Positions 1 through 11,409 of a stretch of DNA of 64,000 nt are shown here, one piece after another. Source of the stretch: Nymphaea colorata. Lineage: Eukaryota; Streptophyta; Magnoliopsida; Nymphaeales; Nymphaeaceae. Position numbers and translations under genes: made by a program. The DNA is taken from the NCBI RefSeq assembly GCF_008831285.2, contig NC_045143.1:9187503-9251502 (forward strand). Direction: 5' to 3'. The notes beneath the pieces are model-generated. The model worked only from the letters and a program-made list of their open reading frames with translations, was not told the DNA's origin and ran no database searches. The number at the start of each line of letters is the position of its first letter. Within the stretch, counting starts at the first letter, position 1.

Positions 1-1
1 G

Positions 2-485
2 TGGAAAGCTTATTCAAAGACCCAAAGCGGTGGGAGCAATCTCCAACGAAGTCGCAGCAAACTCAAATGCACTTATTGCAAACAAATTGGACATCTTCGA
101 GAAAGATGTTGGGAGCTCGTCGGCAAACCTGTAAGAGACAAACCGGCTTCCGCTCATTCTCCTCAAGCTGATCTTGCACATTTTGCTATAAAAGATAAAA
201 AATTCTCTAAGACAAATCTTGTATCCTCTCATCCAGTCGGCAACACCAATGAAGGTAACAACCTTGCCCTTTTCAGTTTTCACTCATTCTAGTAATTCTA
301 TATGGGTTGTTGATACGGGTACGGGTGCAACTGATCATGTGACGAATGATGCGTCAAGGTTGATTACTATTGATAGCATGAACAAAAAACCAATATTCAC
401 AGCCGACGGATCACATATTGTTGTTGATGGAACTGGAAAATTTTCATTCTTTGAAAACAAATCCATCAGTTCTTTATGTTCCTAA
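2..485 (+). pseudogene. copia Gag zinc knuckle and aspartic protease, frameshifted
   Basis: The Gag nucleocapsid domain packages element RNA; the protease matures the polyprotein. At 68-109 there is a CX2CX4HX4C zinc knuckle (C-T-Y-C, H, C). The Gag frame stops at 290-292 (TAG), and the protease continues in another frame with the active-site segment WVVDTG followed by ATDHVT. In the catalytic loop the hexamer acgggt is present twice (315-320 and 321-326), adding two residues that copia proteases normally lack. The protease frame ends at 485. Clearly inactive. Confidence 0.88.
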
Positions 486-627
486 TCTCTCCATTAGATT
501 GATGTCAGTTAGTAAGTTGACAAAGACTTACAATTGTCTGGTCGTTTTCTCTACCAAGAATGTGATATTTCAGGATTTGGAAACAAGGAGGGAGATTAGT
601 AGAGGACGAGAATAAAATGGACTGTAT

Positions 628-1560
628 GTGATGGAAACTGTCAGAACCAGTTTCCTCGTACATACTAATAAGGAAAAGAATAAGCAAGAATACCAAATGT
701 GGCATGCACGACTTGAGCATATTTCGGACAGAATCTTAAAGATGCGGGTTCTTGATATCACCATTGATGAACACTCTTGTGATGCTTTCGAATATTTGAA
801 TCTACTAGACTGCATTTTCAATCATCTACTGAACGATCCACGAATTTTTTTGATTTATTGCATTCTGACATGTGGGGACCAGAATCTGTGGAATCCCATA
901 TGGGATACAGGTACTATGTGTCTTTCATTGAAGATAAATCTCGCATGTCATGGATATTTATCTTAGAAATAAAAGTGAGTTTTTAAGACTTTTCAAGACT
1001 ATCACAATCTTGTTTACACTCAGTATGGTACAAAAATTAGGAAGCTCCGATCTGATAATAGTGGAGAATATGTGAATCAATAGTTTGAGGAATTTAGGAA
1101 CAAAAATGGGATTCAACCTCAATTTACATGTTCTGGTACTCCTCAATGAAACAGGGTGTCAAAAAGGAAAAATAGACAGCTTCTTACTATCGCTCGTGCT
1201 CTAATGATTCATATGAACGTACCTCAAATTTTTTGGGCAGAAGCGGCTGGTACTGCATGTTATCTTGCTAATAGAGTTCCAAGTTCTAGCATTGAAAATC
1301 AAGTTCCTCTCGAAGTTTTACTTTAAAGATCAATTTCTATTAGACATTTAAGAATCTTTGGGTGCAAATGCTTTGTGCATATACAAGAGAGATTTCAAAA
1401 CAAACTTGAGAAACGAGCCTTGAAATGTGTCTTTCTTGGGTACTCTAGCAAGAAGAGTGGCTATAAATGTTTTGAACCAAGATTGAAAAAGTTTTTTGTG
1501 ACTCGGGATGTAAAATTTTTGAAAGTGAACCTTTCTTTGAGGCACTGAGGTAGGCAGAGA
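628..1560 (+). pseudogene. copia GAG-pre-integrase and integrase core, broken
   Basis: Integrase inserts the cDNA into host DNA. The GAG-pre-integrase motif YQMWHARLEHIS is read around 690-725. The core follows in several frames: DMWGPES near 865, RSDNSGEYVN near 1045-1080, and later ARALMIHMNVPQIFWAEA and FGCKCFVHI. Within the segment TPQ-stop-NRVSKRKNR, an in-frame TGA lies at 1147-1149. The codon at 1162-1164 is AAA (Lys) where the catalytic Glu of the DDE triad is expected. Further stops occur near 1079 and 1323. The domain cannot work. Confidence 0.88.
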
Positions 1561-1769
1561 CTCATGCGCAAGATCAAGGTGCCACTCTTGCTGCTCCCAC
1601 TTCTTCCATTGCATCCGCCAATTCTGCTACCTCTTTCTACCTTCCTCTTGTTGACGTCTTTCAACCTATTCAAACCTAGAACCAAAACCAACAATCTAGT
1701 GAACCTACTGTCTTAGAAAACCGAAATCAAGATAGTAACCCAAACCAAGATAGCAATTCCCATACACTG

Positions 1770-2866
1770 GTGTCACTCCAAAACCAAACCCTTGAACCAA
1801 TACTTAGAAGATCAATTCGCCTCTCTAAACCACTGTCAAAACTAAAAGATTTATATACCTATCTATCCACCCAACACATTCACTCCATAGATAACTACAT
1901 TACCCTTGATACCTTATCCAAACCTTATAAGTCCTATATTCTCAATACCTACTCTCATCATGAACCAAAAAACTACGAGGAAGCAAGCATGAACAAAAAT
2001 TGGCAGGTTGCTATGCAAGAAGAGCTGTCTGCATTAAAGAAAAACAAAACTTGGGAGTTAGTGCCGCTGCCCGAAGGGAAGAAAGTCGTTGGATGTAAGT
2101 GGGTGTACAAGATAAAATGTCATAGTGATGGCCCCATCAAACGATACAAAACATGCCTCGGTGCTAAGGGTTTTACTCAAACTGAAGGAGTAGATTACAA
2201 TGAAACCTTCGCTCCTGTCGCTAAGATGAACACAATAAGGATCCTTCTATCAGTAGCATCAATCAAGCGATGGAAACTAACACAACTTGATGTCAAAAAT
2301 GCATTTATTCATGGAGAGCTTAATGAAGAAGTCTACATGGAAGTTCTCCAAGGCATACAACATGAGAAAGGATATGTGTGCAAACTAAAAAAGACCCTTA
2401 ATGTCCTTAAGCAGCCCCCTAGAGCTTGGTTTTCATGCCTAAGTGAAGCATTGGTTAAAATTGGGTTTAAGCGTAGCAGTGCTGATTATACAATGTTTGT
2501 TGCCATTTGATCTTCAAAAGTAACTATTTTACTTGTGTATGTAGATGACATCATATTGACAAGTGATGACAAAGACTTCATGGCCCAAGTCAAAGCTTAT
2601 CTAAATCAGCAATTTGAAATCAAAGATCTTGGGATACTACGATACTTCTTGGTTATAGAAGTGGCACATTTTGAAAATGAAGTATTCATATGCCAAAGGA
2701 AATACACTTTGGCTCTTTTGAAGGAAACCGGTTGCCTAGGTGCCAAGGCTGCAGACACACCCTTTGAAATGAACTGCAAATTGAAGAAAGAAGAAGGGGA
2801 AGACATTGAAACATTCAAAGTTTTCAAAAATTGGTGGGAAAGCTCATATACTTGACCATCACTCGA
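1770..2866 (+). pseudogene. copia reverse transcriptase (RVT_2), one stop and one late frameshift
   Basis: Reverse transcriptase copies the element RNA into cDNA. The frame opens near 1770 and carries WELVPLPEGKK, VGCKWVYKIK, ETFAPVAKMNTIR, LDVKNAFIHGEL and LKQPPRAWF. A single in-frame TGA at 2508-2510 interrupts it. The same frame resumes with the catalytic YVDD at about 2538-2549, then IILTSDD. A frameshift near 2825 moves the tail KLVGKLIYLTITRLDITYVLAW to another frame. This is the best preserved part of the element. Confidence 0.93.
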
Positions 2867-2887
2867 CTTGATATTACCTATGTTTTA

Positions 2888-3492
2888 GCATGGTAAGTCA
2901 ATTTATGCACAAGCCGAGGTCAAGACATGTTGAAGTAGTTCACAGGATCTTGAGATACTTAAAAAGAACTCTAGGAGAAGGAATCATGATGAAACGATAT
3001 CAGAAAATTTGTATAATTGGATATTGTGATGCTGATTGGGCAGGGGACCCAAACAACCGAAAGCTTACATCAGGATATTGTACATTTGTCAAAGGAAATT
3101 TGATAACTTGGAAGAGCAAAAAACAATCAATTGTGGCACGATCAAGCGCAGAGGCGGAGTACAGGACCATGGCTTTGTGCATATGTGAGTTAATATGGAT
3201 AAAAGCATTACTGAAAGATATGAAGATTGAAATGAAGGAGTCTATGAAACTTATGTGCGACAACATGACAGCAATCTACATTGGAACAAACCCTGTTTTC
3301 CATGAGTGCACTAAGCACATTGAAGTTGATTGTCACTTTATTAGAGAGAAAATTCAAGATGGAATAAATAACACACCACACGTCAGAAGTGAATTTCAGC
3401 TTGCAGATATCTTTACAAAATCTCTTCGAAGAGATCGCCATATGTTTATAATGCGCAAGTTGGGGCAGATCGATATCTGCATGCCAACTTGA
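2888..3492 (+). pseudogene. copia RNase H domain and polyprotein C-terminus
   Basis: RNase H removes the RNA strand of the RNA-DNA hybrid. About 200 codons are open. They begin SQFMHKPRSRHVEVVHRILR, then YCDADWAGDPNNRKLTSGYC with the catalytic Asp of the copia RNase H, ITWKSKKQSIVARSSAEAEYR, CDNMTAIYI, KHIEVDCHFIREKI and LADIFTKSL. The stop at 3490-3492 is directly followed by the purine tract, as in intact copia elements. It is detached from the reverse transcriptase by the frameshift near 2825 and a stop near 2893. Confidence 0.93.
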
Positions 3493-3501
3493 GGGGGAGA
3501 C
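3490..3501 (+). other. polypurine tract of the copia element
   Basis: The purine run gagggggaga (3491-3500) overlaps the end of the polyprotein stop codon and sits directly before the LTR start TGTTTG. It is the primer for plus-strand cDNA synthesis. Confidence 0.85.
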
Positions 3502-3891
3502 TGTTTGTTAAATGAGATAAGGCGGTAATTCCTCATCTTCCATAAATAGAGATTAGAAGATCCGCTATGTTTGGGAGGGGATTGGATACCGATCTGGTTA
3601 TCCTCAGCAAGCCATCCTCACCAAGATCATCAGAATCAAAGAGCAATCCTAACGGTAGCAATTGAAGATTCTCATAAATCCCTCCAAAATTTATTTCCAT
3701 CTAAATCTGATGATTGTATCTTATATAAAGGGATGTATTCCTGCTGTAAACGTGTGAGTGAAAGAATGATGAAGAAGAATGCGCCTTTTTTCTCGTGCAT
3801 GTAGGCTACAAGCGGAACCACGTAACCTGCTGTCGTCCTCTGTTCTCTTCTCATACTCATCCTTTGTTCCCTCATTGTATGCTTTTTAACA
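3502..3891 (+). repeat. 3' LTR of the copia element
   Basis: It starts TGTTTGTTAA after the purine tract and ends TTTTTAACA, giving short inverted ends TGTT/AACA. A TATA-like box tatataaag lies at 3722-3730. Length is about 390 bp. The 3' end is inferred from the inverted terminus and from the point where ABCF homology begins (3892). The matching 5' LTR is outside the window, so a direct comparison cannot be made. Confidence 0.75.
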
Positions 3892-5420
3892 GTGAACAAG
3901 AAAGAAAGGATGCCAGTCTCTGCTTTACTTGCCAGCATGGACCAGAAATCTGAGGACAAGTCAAAGCATCATCAGCAAGTTCTGAGGCTAAATCCAAGTC
4001 TGCAGTAGTTGCACACTCCTCTTACACAGATGGCTTAGACCTTCCAACTTCAGATGATGAAGAGGGAAACGAGCTGGAGCCTTCTGCTCGTCCAAGAGGG
4101 CAAGGAAGAGTTCTTACAGCTGCGGATATCTCTACATCCTTGCTGCACAAGCTGCTTAATGAGAAGGAATTGAAGAAACGAGAAAAAAAGGAGCAACTTT
4201 CTGCACAAGCTGCTGATTTTGCGAAACAGGAAGCTCTCAAGGATGATAGACATGCATTCACAGTGGTCATTGGTAGCAAGACCTCAATACTGGAGGGGGA
4301 CAATGAGATGGATGCAAATGTGAAGGACATAACGATTGATAGTTTTTCTGTGTCAGCTAGAGGGAAGGAACTCCTTAAGAATGCCGCTTTGAAGATATCA
4401 CATGGCAAGCGCTATGGATTGGTGGGCCCTAATGGGAAGGGAAAATCTACCCTATTAAAATTCATTGCTTGGCGGAAAGTGCCTCTGTCCAAGAATATTG
4501 ATGTCCTTTTAGTTGAGCAGGAGGTTGTTGGTGATGAAAAATCTGCATTGCAAGCCGTTGTTTCTGCTAATGAAGAATTGATTAAGCTTCGAGAGGAAGC
4601 ATCCAGGTTGCAGAGCCTTTCTCTTGATGGAGGTGAGAATGATGATTATTCACAGAACTCTGGTGAAAAAACTGGCTATGTTTATGACAAGTTGCAGATG
4701 ATTGGCTCTGATGCTGCCGAAGCACAAGCCTCCAAGATCCTTGCTGATTTGGGCTTCAGTAAAGAAACGCAGATCCCTCCTACTAAGTCATTCAGTGGAG
4801 GATGGCGAATGAGAATTTCGTTGGCGACGGCTCTACCCTACTTTGCTGGATGAACCTACTAACCATCTAGATCTCAGGGCTGTCCTCTGGTTAGAAAAAT
4901 ATCTATGCAGGTGGAAAAAAAACTGGCGGATCAAAAGAAGACCCATCTTGAACCGCACGAAACAGTGTCTCATGATCGTGATTTTTTTAATACTATTTGT
5001 ACTGACGTCATACATCTTTTTGATGAGAAACTTCTTTTTTATCGTGGAAAATTTGATGACTTTGAGAGTGGCTATGAATACAAGAGAAAGGAGAGCAACA
5101 AAAATTACGAGACCTATGAGAAGCAGATTAAGTTTGCAAAAAGAACAGGCAACAGGGTTCAACAAGAGAAAGTCAAGGAGCGTGCAAAATTTAATGTGAA
5201 CAAAGAAGCTTCCAAGAACAGAGGAAATGGCAAGGTGGTTGATGATGATGAGCCACCCCCAGAGGCCCCAAAGAAATGGAAGGATTACAGTGTGGAGTTT
5301 CATTTTCCTAAACCTAAAGAACTCGCCTTTCCTCCCTTGCAGCTGATTGAGGTGAGCTTCAGCTATCCTAACCGGCAGGATTTCTGCCTGTCCAACGTTG
5401 ATGTTGGCCTTGAGTTTTTC
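3892..5420 (+). pseudogene. ABCF (GCN20/ABCF4-type) ATPase pseudogene, truncated
   Basis: ABCF proteins are soluble twin-ATPase factors linked to ribosomes and GCN2 signalling. The piece starts inside the N-terminal region (VSALLASMDQK) and carries TDGLDLPTSDDEEG, FTVVIGSKTSILEGD, ITIDSFSVSARGKELLKNA and a Walker A GPNGKGKST. These are followed by VLLVEQEVVGDEKSAL, a signature region [13 protein letters not shown], Walker [18 protein letters not shown], and [18 protein letters not shown] and LIEVSFSYPNR. Homology stops near 5420, so the second ATPase domain is absent. Frameshifts occur near 3990, near 4840 (residues lost before Walker B) and near 4915, where about 45 bp of unrelated sequence precede VSHDRDF. 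The 5' end abuts the copia LTR. Clearly non-functional. Confidence 0.93.
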
Positions 5421-6544
5421 CTGGTTACCTGTTATCATTTGCGTGTTCACCCATCCTGCTTCTCACTTGAGATGCTTTTATAGCTTTTGCAATTTTGGAT
5501 GATTCTGGAGTGTATGCACTGGGGAAGTTTTGTCAAGAGACGTTGTCACGTCGTTGGGTTCTTTGTTATGGTTCTCTTGTGATAAACACAGAAAATGTGA
5601 ACATCTTCTTGATCCAGGAGTGTGTGGATTCATTGAACACAATCCTCTGGAGTCTGCCTTTTCACATTAGGGTGATTTATCATGGATAAGCATCAGGGAA
5701 TGAACGACCTAAATGTGTTTTGGATATCATTCCTGATATGTAGTGACCTTTAGTGATTGAGAAGCTGTTCCTAGTGGCGTGGAACCATGGATGTTGATGA
5801 ATTTAGTTAGTTGACGAGCTGTTTAATCACGGAGGTAAATGCAGGCACATTGACAAGAGAAATAGCAAAATGGGAATATCCTTTGAGGTCAAAATAAGGA
5901 TAAGAGACTTGTTTGCCGTATAACTGGCAGGAGTTGCCTAACCACTGGATGATATAACTGGCAGGAGTTGCCTAACCACTGGATGATTGTCTTGGAAAAA
6001 AAATGAAAATTAAAATGGAAACTTGTGGCCGTTTTTCATTTTATGAAATAAAATTTTGTGAAGACTTTCATTATTTTTTGCTTTGCTAAAGCGTCATGTA
6101 TTTGGGAATAAGCATCTGATTATAGATTTGTAACAACTTCATTGGTTAATCACCTAAGTTGCATGGTCCAATTGGGTTACTTGCCATGGAAGAGTTGGCA
6201 CACTATGCACCATCATCTTGGTAATTGCTGCAAAAAGGTGTTCTAAGCTGGCAATCTGATTTCCTGATGAACTTGCACGAATCTCTTTATGCTGCTTCAT
6301 AACTGGTCGAGGTAGGACTACAGGTCCATGGCACTCCCAGTCTGCAAATTGTCAGTTTGCTCCAGAAGAAGATCTAGCTAACCAGACAATGATGCTACTC
6401 AGATCTTTTGGAGCAAAATGGAATGAAGGCTTTTACCAGTTTTCATTTGTTTTTCTTTGCTAACAAGTTGGTTTGTCAGGTCGGTCCTCTCATTCTTTGA
6501 CTGTAGTGTACTGATTTTTCACAACCAAGTTTTAAAACCAGTGG
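5421..6544. other. intergenic, no gene recognised
   Basis: Between the ABCF pseudogene and the CACTA element I see no protein homology in any frame. It holds a perfect 34-bp tandem duplication (5920-5987). It could include the deleted remainder of the ABCF locus, but the second ATPase domain is not readable. Confidence 0.5.
5920..5987. repeat. perfect 34-bp tandem duplication
   Basis: Two identical 34-bp units lie at 5920-5953 and 5954-5987, each beginning ataactggcaggag and ending ccactggatgat. Perfect identity suggests a recent slippage or repair event. Confidence 0.97.
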
Positions 6545-7975
6545 ATCTGCTAAAAAAAAGGGTTTCACTGACTCGTGGAAAATACAATGTCACTGAATGT
6601 CGAATTTTACCAACATCCACACAGACATGACGGTAATTACAACTTTTAGCAATGTCCATAGCTACTATGTCATTGAAATTCAATCTTTACTGACGTGTGG
6701 AGCTACTGTGTTGTTGAAATTCAATCTTTCCCGACGTCCATCATAGGACGACAGTGTCAGTGAAAGTAAAGAAAACTGTTCACATTTACCGATGCATTAT
6801 GGTTCTCACATCAATGAAACTTTTTGACGTTGGCTATTAGCAATGTCCAATTGTGCACGCCAATAAAAACTTATTATCACCGACACGTGAATCTTTCCAT
6901 GTCGCTGAAGATTACGCGGGAAACTCATTACACACGCAAATACTGCACGCCACTGAAGCTCTACTGAGGATTATCCAAATAACGTATTTAAGTACTTGTT
7001 TAAAAAATTGCATGACGAGCTATGCAATGAGTATTCATTTGCATGAATCAGAAATCAAATGGTCGAAATTTAGCATTGACAATATGAGAAGTTCATCATA
7101 TTGAAGATGGTTGTATAGGCTTATTAAAAGATGGATAATCAAACTCGGATTACAAAAAGAAGAGACAATTTGGAATATGTAACTGGTGTGAAGTAATTTT
7201 CTTGACTATGCTGTCGCACATAATGTGATAGTGAATGGATGAATGAGATGTCATTGTGTATGATGCAATAATGTCTTCACTCAGCTTGCCAGAGATGTCT
7301 TTGATCACATCATATGTAATGGTTTTACACAAACATATCTTTATTGTGAATATCATGGGGAGAAAAGACATTTACATGAATGTACATCAGAAATAGTTGT
7401 GAAAAACATTCAAGGCATGTTTTATGTACAACCAAAAGCATCATCTTCTCGAATGACATATAGTACGAAAGATGGTCAGATCAATGATTATTATAAAAGA
7501 ATTATTAAAGATGTTGAAATCCATTGTATCTAGGATGCAACAATTTTTTGAAGATTAGTTTTTTAATACGATTGTTTTATATAAAAAAAATTAATGTGGG
7601 TGGACCAACAAAAGCTTCTATTTGTTGCTTGAGTTGTTAATGAACACATTTCTGACAAGTGTAGAACTACCAAAGTTAGTTTATGAAGCAAAGAAGATGA
7701 TTGGAGAGTTGGAATTTGATTGCCAAAAAATTGATGTGTGTCCTAATAATGTATGTTATTCAAGAATGAAGATGCAACAACAGACACATGTGATAATGTG
7801 GTACTCCGCAATAGAGGATAATAATTATGAACAGAAGATGACAAAGGCCCATAAGTATGAGAAGACATCAATGAAGACTTTACGATATTTTCTCATAAGT
7901 GAAACCATTACCGATGTGTGTTTTATTTTCACTAACATTTTGTTGTCATTGGTAATGCTTTGATTTTTTGTAGTG
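6545..7975 (+). mobile_element. deleted CACTA (En/Spm) DNA transposon
   Basis: The 3' end reads ttttttgtagtg at 7964-7975, the reverse complement of a CACTACAAAAAA terminus. Subterminal motifs of the type attaccgatgtg (7908-7919) and cattggtaatg lie just inside it. At the 5' side (6560-6920) are reiterated motifs of the same kind (tttaccgatgc, ttcccgacgtcc, atgtcgctgaag, gtcattgaaattc). The left terminus is degraded (gctaaaaaaaaggg near 6549). Between the ends are the start of a Tnp2 transposase and no other coding sequence. At about 1.4 kb, against many kb for autonomous elements, it is an internal-deletion derivative. Confidence 0.82.
7131..7800 (+). pseudogene. CACTA transposase Tnp2, N-terminal remnant
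   Basis: Tnp2 is the CACTA transposase that cuts and joins element ends. An ATG at 7131 begins MDNQTRITKRRDNLEYVTGV, like the transposase-associated domain start. Then come FLDYAVAHNVIVNG, MRCHC, CNNVF and FDHIICNGF followed by YCEYHGE, the usual zinc-binding and basic block order. From 7622 the frame reads LLELLMNTF, VYEAKKMIGELEFDCQKIDV and CPNN, matching the start of the Tnp2 domain. Stops near 7194 and in the CHC block, a frame change before 7622, and loss of everything after the CPN motif show it is dead. The end overlaps the 3' subterminal zone. Confidence 0.8.
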
Positions 7976-8296
7976 GACACACTATTTCAAATAGAATGTG
8001 CCATGGGCATCTAAAAATACCTACTAACTTTGTGGCTGTTCTCTTCTGCATGTGAGTGATTTGGGTTTTGTGAGGTGAAAATTTTGAATGTTCCAAGCAA
8101 TTATCATAGAGTCTTTGTCATTATTCAGAATAACTTTCTGGTTTGGCCATGGTTGTGCATAATTTAGTCGCTTGATACTTGGGCTGCTTAGCAAGCACAA
8201 GTGCTACTTATTAGTTGCTGGGCATGAACTTGACGAGTTTAAATTCACACTCAAATGTTAAACAAGTCGAGTTCAAGTGGTAAGAAATTGACTCAT
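7976..8296. other. intergenic spacer between CACTA element and LTR
   Basis: About 320 bp of AT-rich sequence with no recognisable coding segment. It is flanked by the CACTA 3' end and the start of a minus-strand LTR. Confidence 0.5.
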
Positions 8297-9171
8297 TGTT
8301 TGCATCTCTAAAATTTATTTTGGTCTTCAGAGTGCTTCAGGAAAAAAAAAATTGAAATGAGAGAGAAAATGACTCATCCATTGGTATGAGGGTTGATCGT
8401 TCCTGGCGCCTTAACCAGTGATATCCAACCTAAGGGTTATGCTTATTCTTGATGCATTTCGTTTTTGCTTAAACATCTTTTCATTCTAAATGTATTGTTG
8501 TGTTTGAAAAAATGTTGAAGATTTAACGTTTCAAATTTTGTTGAGAAGTTTTGAAAACTCATTTAAGATATAAACCATTTTGATTTGGAAAATTTTGGAT
8601 TGAGAAATCTTCACAAACATCATTTGAAAACATTTGAAAATCATTTTTTTAAGTCAATTTAGTGTTCTCTAAGAGTTTAAGTAGGTTTGAGATTTTGCTC
8701 TAATTCAGTTTCTACTTAATTAGAGATTCATCTCATCATGCTTAAATTTTGTTAGAGATGTGCTTGTGATCATTCGTGATTTTCACATTGCATTGATCCT
8801 ACATGATTGGAAGCAAATCATTCAGTTCTACCATAACATTCATCTAAAAACATTCCTACCATCACATACATATAAGTTTTTCATTTTTATTTATATAATT
8901 ATGGTAAATGTTTTTTATAAAAATTTTGAAAAATGAATAAAGTTGTAGACTATCAATCATAATTTCAATATTGAGTCATTACTTGAATTATGGTCTTGGT
9001 GAAGTCAACAAATAAAAAGTTAAACTTTAAATTTTGGAAGAAGAATATTCAAAAGAATGAAAAAGGGAAAAGACTTTAATCCGAGAGGAATAGGGAGAAA
9101 GAGAAAGAAATTTTGAAAATCACAAAATAAAAGGTTTTAAAGAGAGAGTGAGATAAGTACATATACATACT

Positions 9172-9270
<99 letters not shown>

Positions 9271-11409
9271 GCTCATGAAAGGAAACTATTAGCTCGAATA
9301 AAGAGAAAGAGAGAGAGGGAGAGAACAATAAGTTTTTTAGAGAGGGAGAGATAGAGGAATACATAATTTGTAAAAGAAGACATTTAACTTGAAAGGAGAG
9401 ATAAAAGATTCTAGAGAGAGAAAATGGAACCCACGTAGATATTCATTTATATGTTACGTATATAAAAAATTGTAAAAGAATATATTAAACTATAAAGAGA
9501 AAAAAACGAAAGAAAGATAATTATGTGCATGTATATGTATATATATATATGCATATGCCTTATGAAAGTTAAGATCAAGAAATAACTTGAAAAATATCCG
9601 AATTCGATTTTTTTATGTAGGCCGGAGAAGAACTTTGACTCATGCAAGAGCATAGGCTAAGTCTTCAAGGCCTCATTAAAGAGAGTCTTGATTTCAAAAT
9701 TTTTTTTGAAAAGCATGGTTCCAAATATTTTTATATGTGGGCACAAAACCATAGTTATTTCGTTTATTACAAGGAAATCTTTTTTTTCACCATTAGATAT
9801 GGAAGAAAATCAAATACACATTAAATTCAACATTAGAAAGCATTCATTGGGATCCCTAATCAAGTGATTAAGAGAAGCTAAACATGAGAATGTCATGAGG
9901 CTGCATTTTAACATCCCAACCTTTAAATCAACATAATGAAGAATTCCTAACCCAAAAGTTCATTTTTACCATTCATTTTTAAGAAAAACTAGTCTACCAT
10001 GCATGAACATCATCTCAAACATACATGGTGAACAAAGCAATGTAACAAGCATATTTCGAAAATATATGAAGAAATGGAATTTATTTTGCTTTGCTCATAC
10101 TTCTGCTGCACTAAGAGTAATTATTGACTCCGAATATGAAATTTTTAGAGCTTTCTTGCATGGCCATTGGGAGGTGGTAAGAGGAACTAAAAATAAATGA
10201 AAACAAGATGAGGACTACATACTTCTAATAGGATTGACTTTAGAAACGAGTCTCCTTCTTCAGATGATCCTAGGGTTGTCTTGGGTGAAGCTTCAAGATG
10301 ATGAAGATATTCCTCCAAGATATCTCTTCATGCTCCCTTGAAGAATTGAAACTTGGAGAAGCTTGTACCTAAGGTTGGAGAAGAAAAGAAGAAAGAAAGA
10401 GAGTTAGGGAAAAACTCTAAATGTTCAAATGAGAAAGCATTAGAGGTTTCTTAAAGGCTCAAGACTAAAAAAGAAGATTGTGGGGGTATTTATATGAAGC
10501 TTTGGAGCCAAAAATCAAAATTTGAATTTTTTTAGTTTAACAATATTTTCATGTGATTTTTTTTTAATAATTTATTTTATTTTTTAAAAAAATAGATTTT
10601 GACCAAGTGAGATTCTCCCTTAGCACTGCAAATACCCCTTTGGGGTGTTGGCACGGCTAATGCACATCCAATAGACCCAAAACCACCCACAAGGGTTAGC
10701 GCGCAGCTCTGTTGCACGACAACGCTCTAGGCGTTGTTCCCTACCATGCGCGGCAACGCGTTGGTGTGGCCCTACCACGCATGGCAGCGAGCTGAGCTCA
10801 AATTCGGGAGGCGAAATGCCCTTCTTATTGTCTCATGTGGACCAATAAGGGCCGGATTTCACTTTCCTAGCCTTCAAGGAGTCTGCTCATAAAAAACAAG
10901 GCCCACTCCATTTTGAGTGATTTCAGGCTTGTTTTAGATCTGGATTGAGTTTGATTGGTCGCTAACACATTCTAGTGAGTAATAAGCTCACAAACACATT
11001 TTTGGGGCAAGAACGAGACATAAAACAAAGTGAAGGTTTGTGTGTGTGCGTGTGGTGCTTGCTAACATCAAATTTTGTTATTTTGATCTCAGTTTTGGAT
11101 TTTGAGTTTGAAATTCTCGATTTGGATCTAGACTTTGGTTTTGATCTAATTTGAATCCGAGAGTTGGATTTCGGATTTGAATTTTGCATCTAAAGTTGGA
11201 TTTTGAATTTGAATCTTGCGTTTGGACTCAGACATGGGACTAGAGATTCGTTTTGGATCGAATAGTTGTGAATTGCACTTAGGTGTGGATATGGAAATTT
11301 GTTTTGGATCTAGGGTTTGTCCAAAAATTAAATCCAAATGAAATAACTGACAATTTTGTTTGAGTGAAAATGGAATACAGTCTTTTTGAAAAAATTTGGG
11401 GTGATAACA
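8297..11409 (-). repeat. LTR (copy C) of a long-LTR retrotransposon, minus strand
   Basis: On the minus strand it starts TGTTATCACCCC (complement of 11398-11409) and ends near 8297 with the complement of tgtttgcatctct. It aligns along most of its length with the solo LTR at 38895-41407, including the block TTGGTCAAA (near 10600), a TATA-like box (complement of 10487-10495), the downstream GGAG/CTT-rich leader, and the terminal zone with TTGATGCATTT. It is longer (3.1 kb) because of (AT)n and GA-rich expansions. No 5-bp target duplication is obvious (left ctcat, right cccgt). The LTR type resembles Ty3/gypsy, but no pol domain confirms it. Confidence 0.8.
9172..9267. repeat. (AT)n microsatellite
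   Basis: Almost uninterrupted AT dinucleotides over about 95 bp inside the minus-strand LTR. The ORFs read through it are artefacts. Confidence 0.98.

Larger units (their letters stand above)
1..3891 (+). mobile_element. Ty1/copia LTR retrotransposon, 3' part, degenerate
   Basis: Domains read in the Ty1/copia order: Gag zinc knuckle, protease, GAG-pre-integrase, integrase core, reverse transcriptase, RNase H, then polypurine tract and 3' LTR. Integrase before reverse transcriptase separates copia from gypsy. The 5' LTR, primer binding site and most of Gag lie upstream of the window. Several frameshifts and stops make it non-autonomous. Immediately downstream lies an ABCF pseudogene. Confidence 0.95.

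Noticed and set aside
3571-3804. 77-codon ORF in the copia 3' LTR
   Set aside because: Non-coding LTR sequence; no homology.
4140-5483. Three consecutive ORFs as a functional ABCF gene
   Set aside because: Frameshifts around Walker B, an unrelated insert and absence of the second ATPase domain show a pseudogene; introns would not restore the lost residues.
9076-9364. Ile/Tyr repeat ORFs
   Set aside because: Translation of an (AT)n microsatellite.
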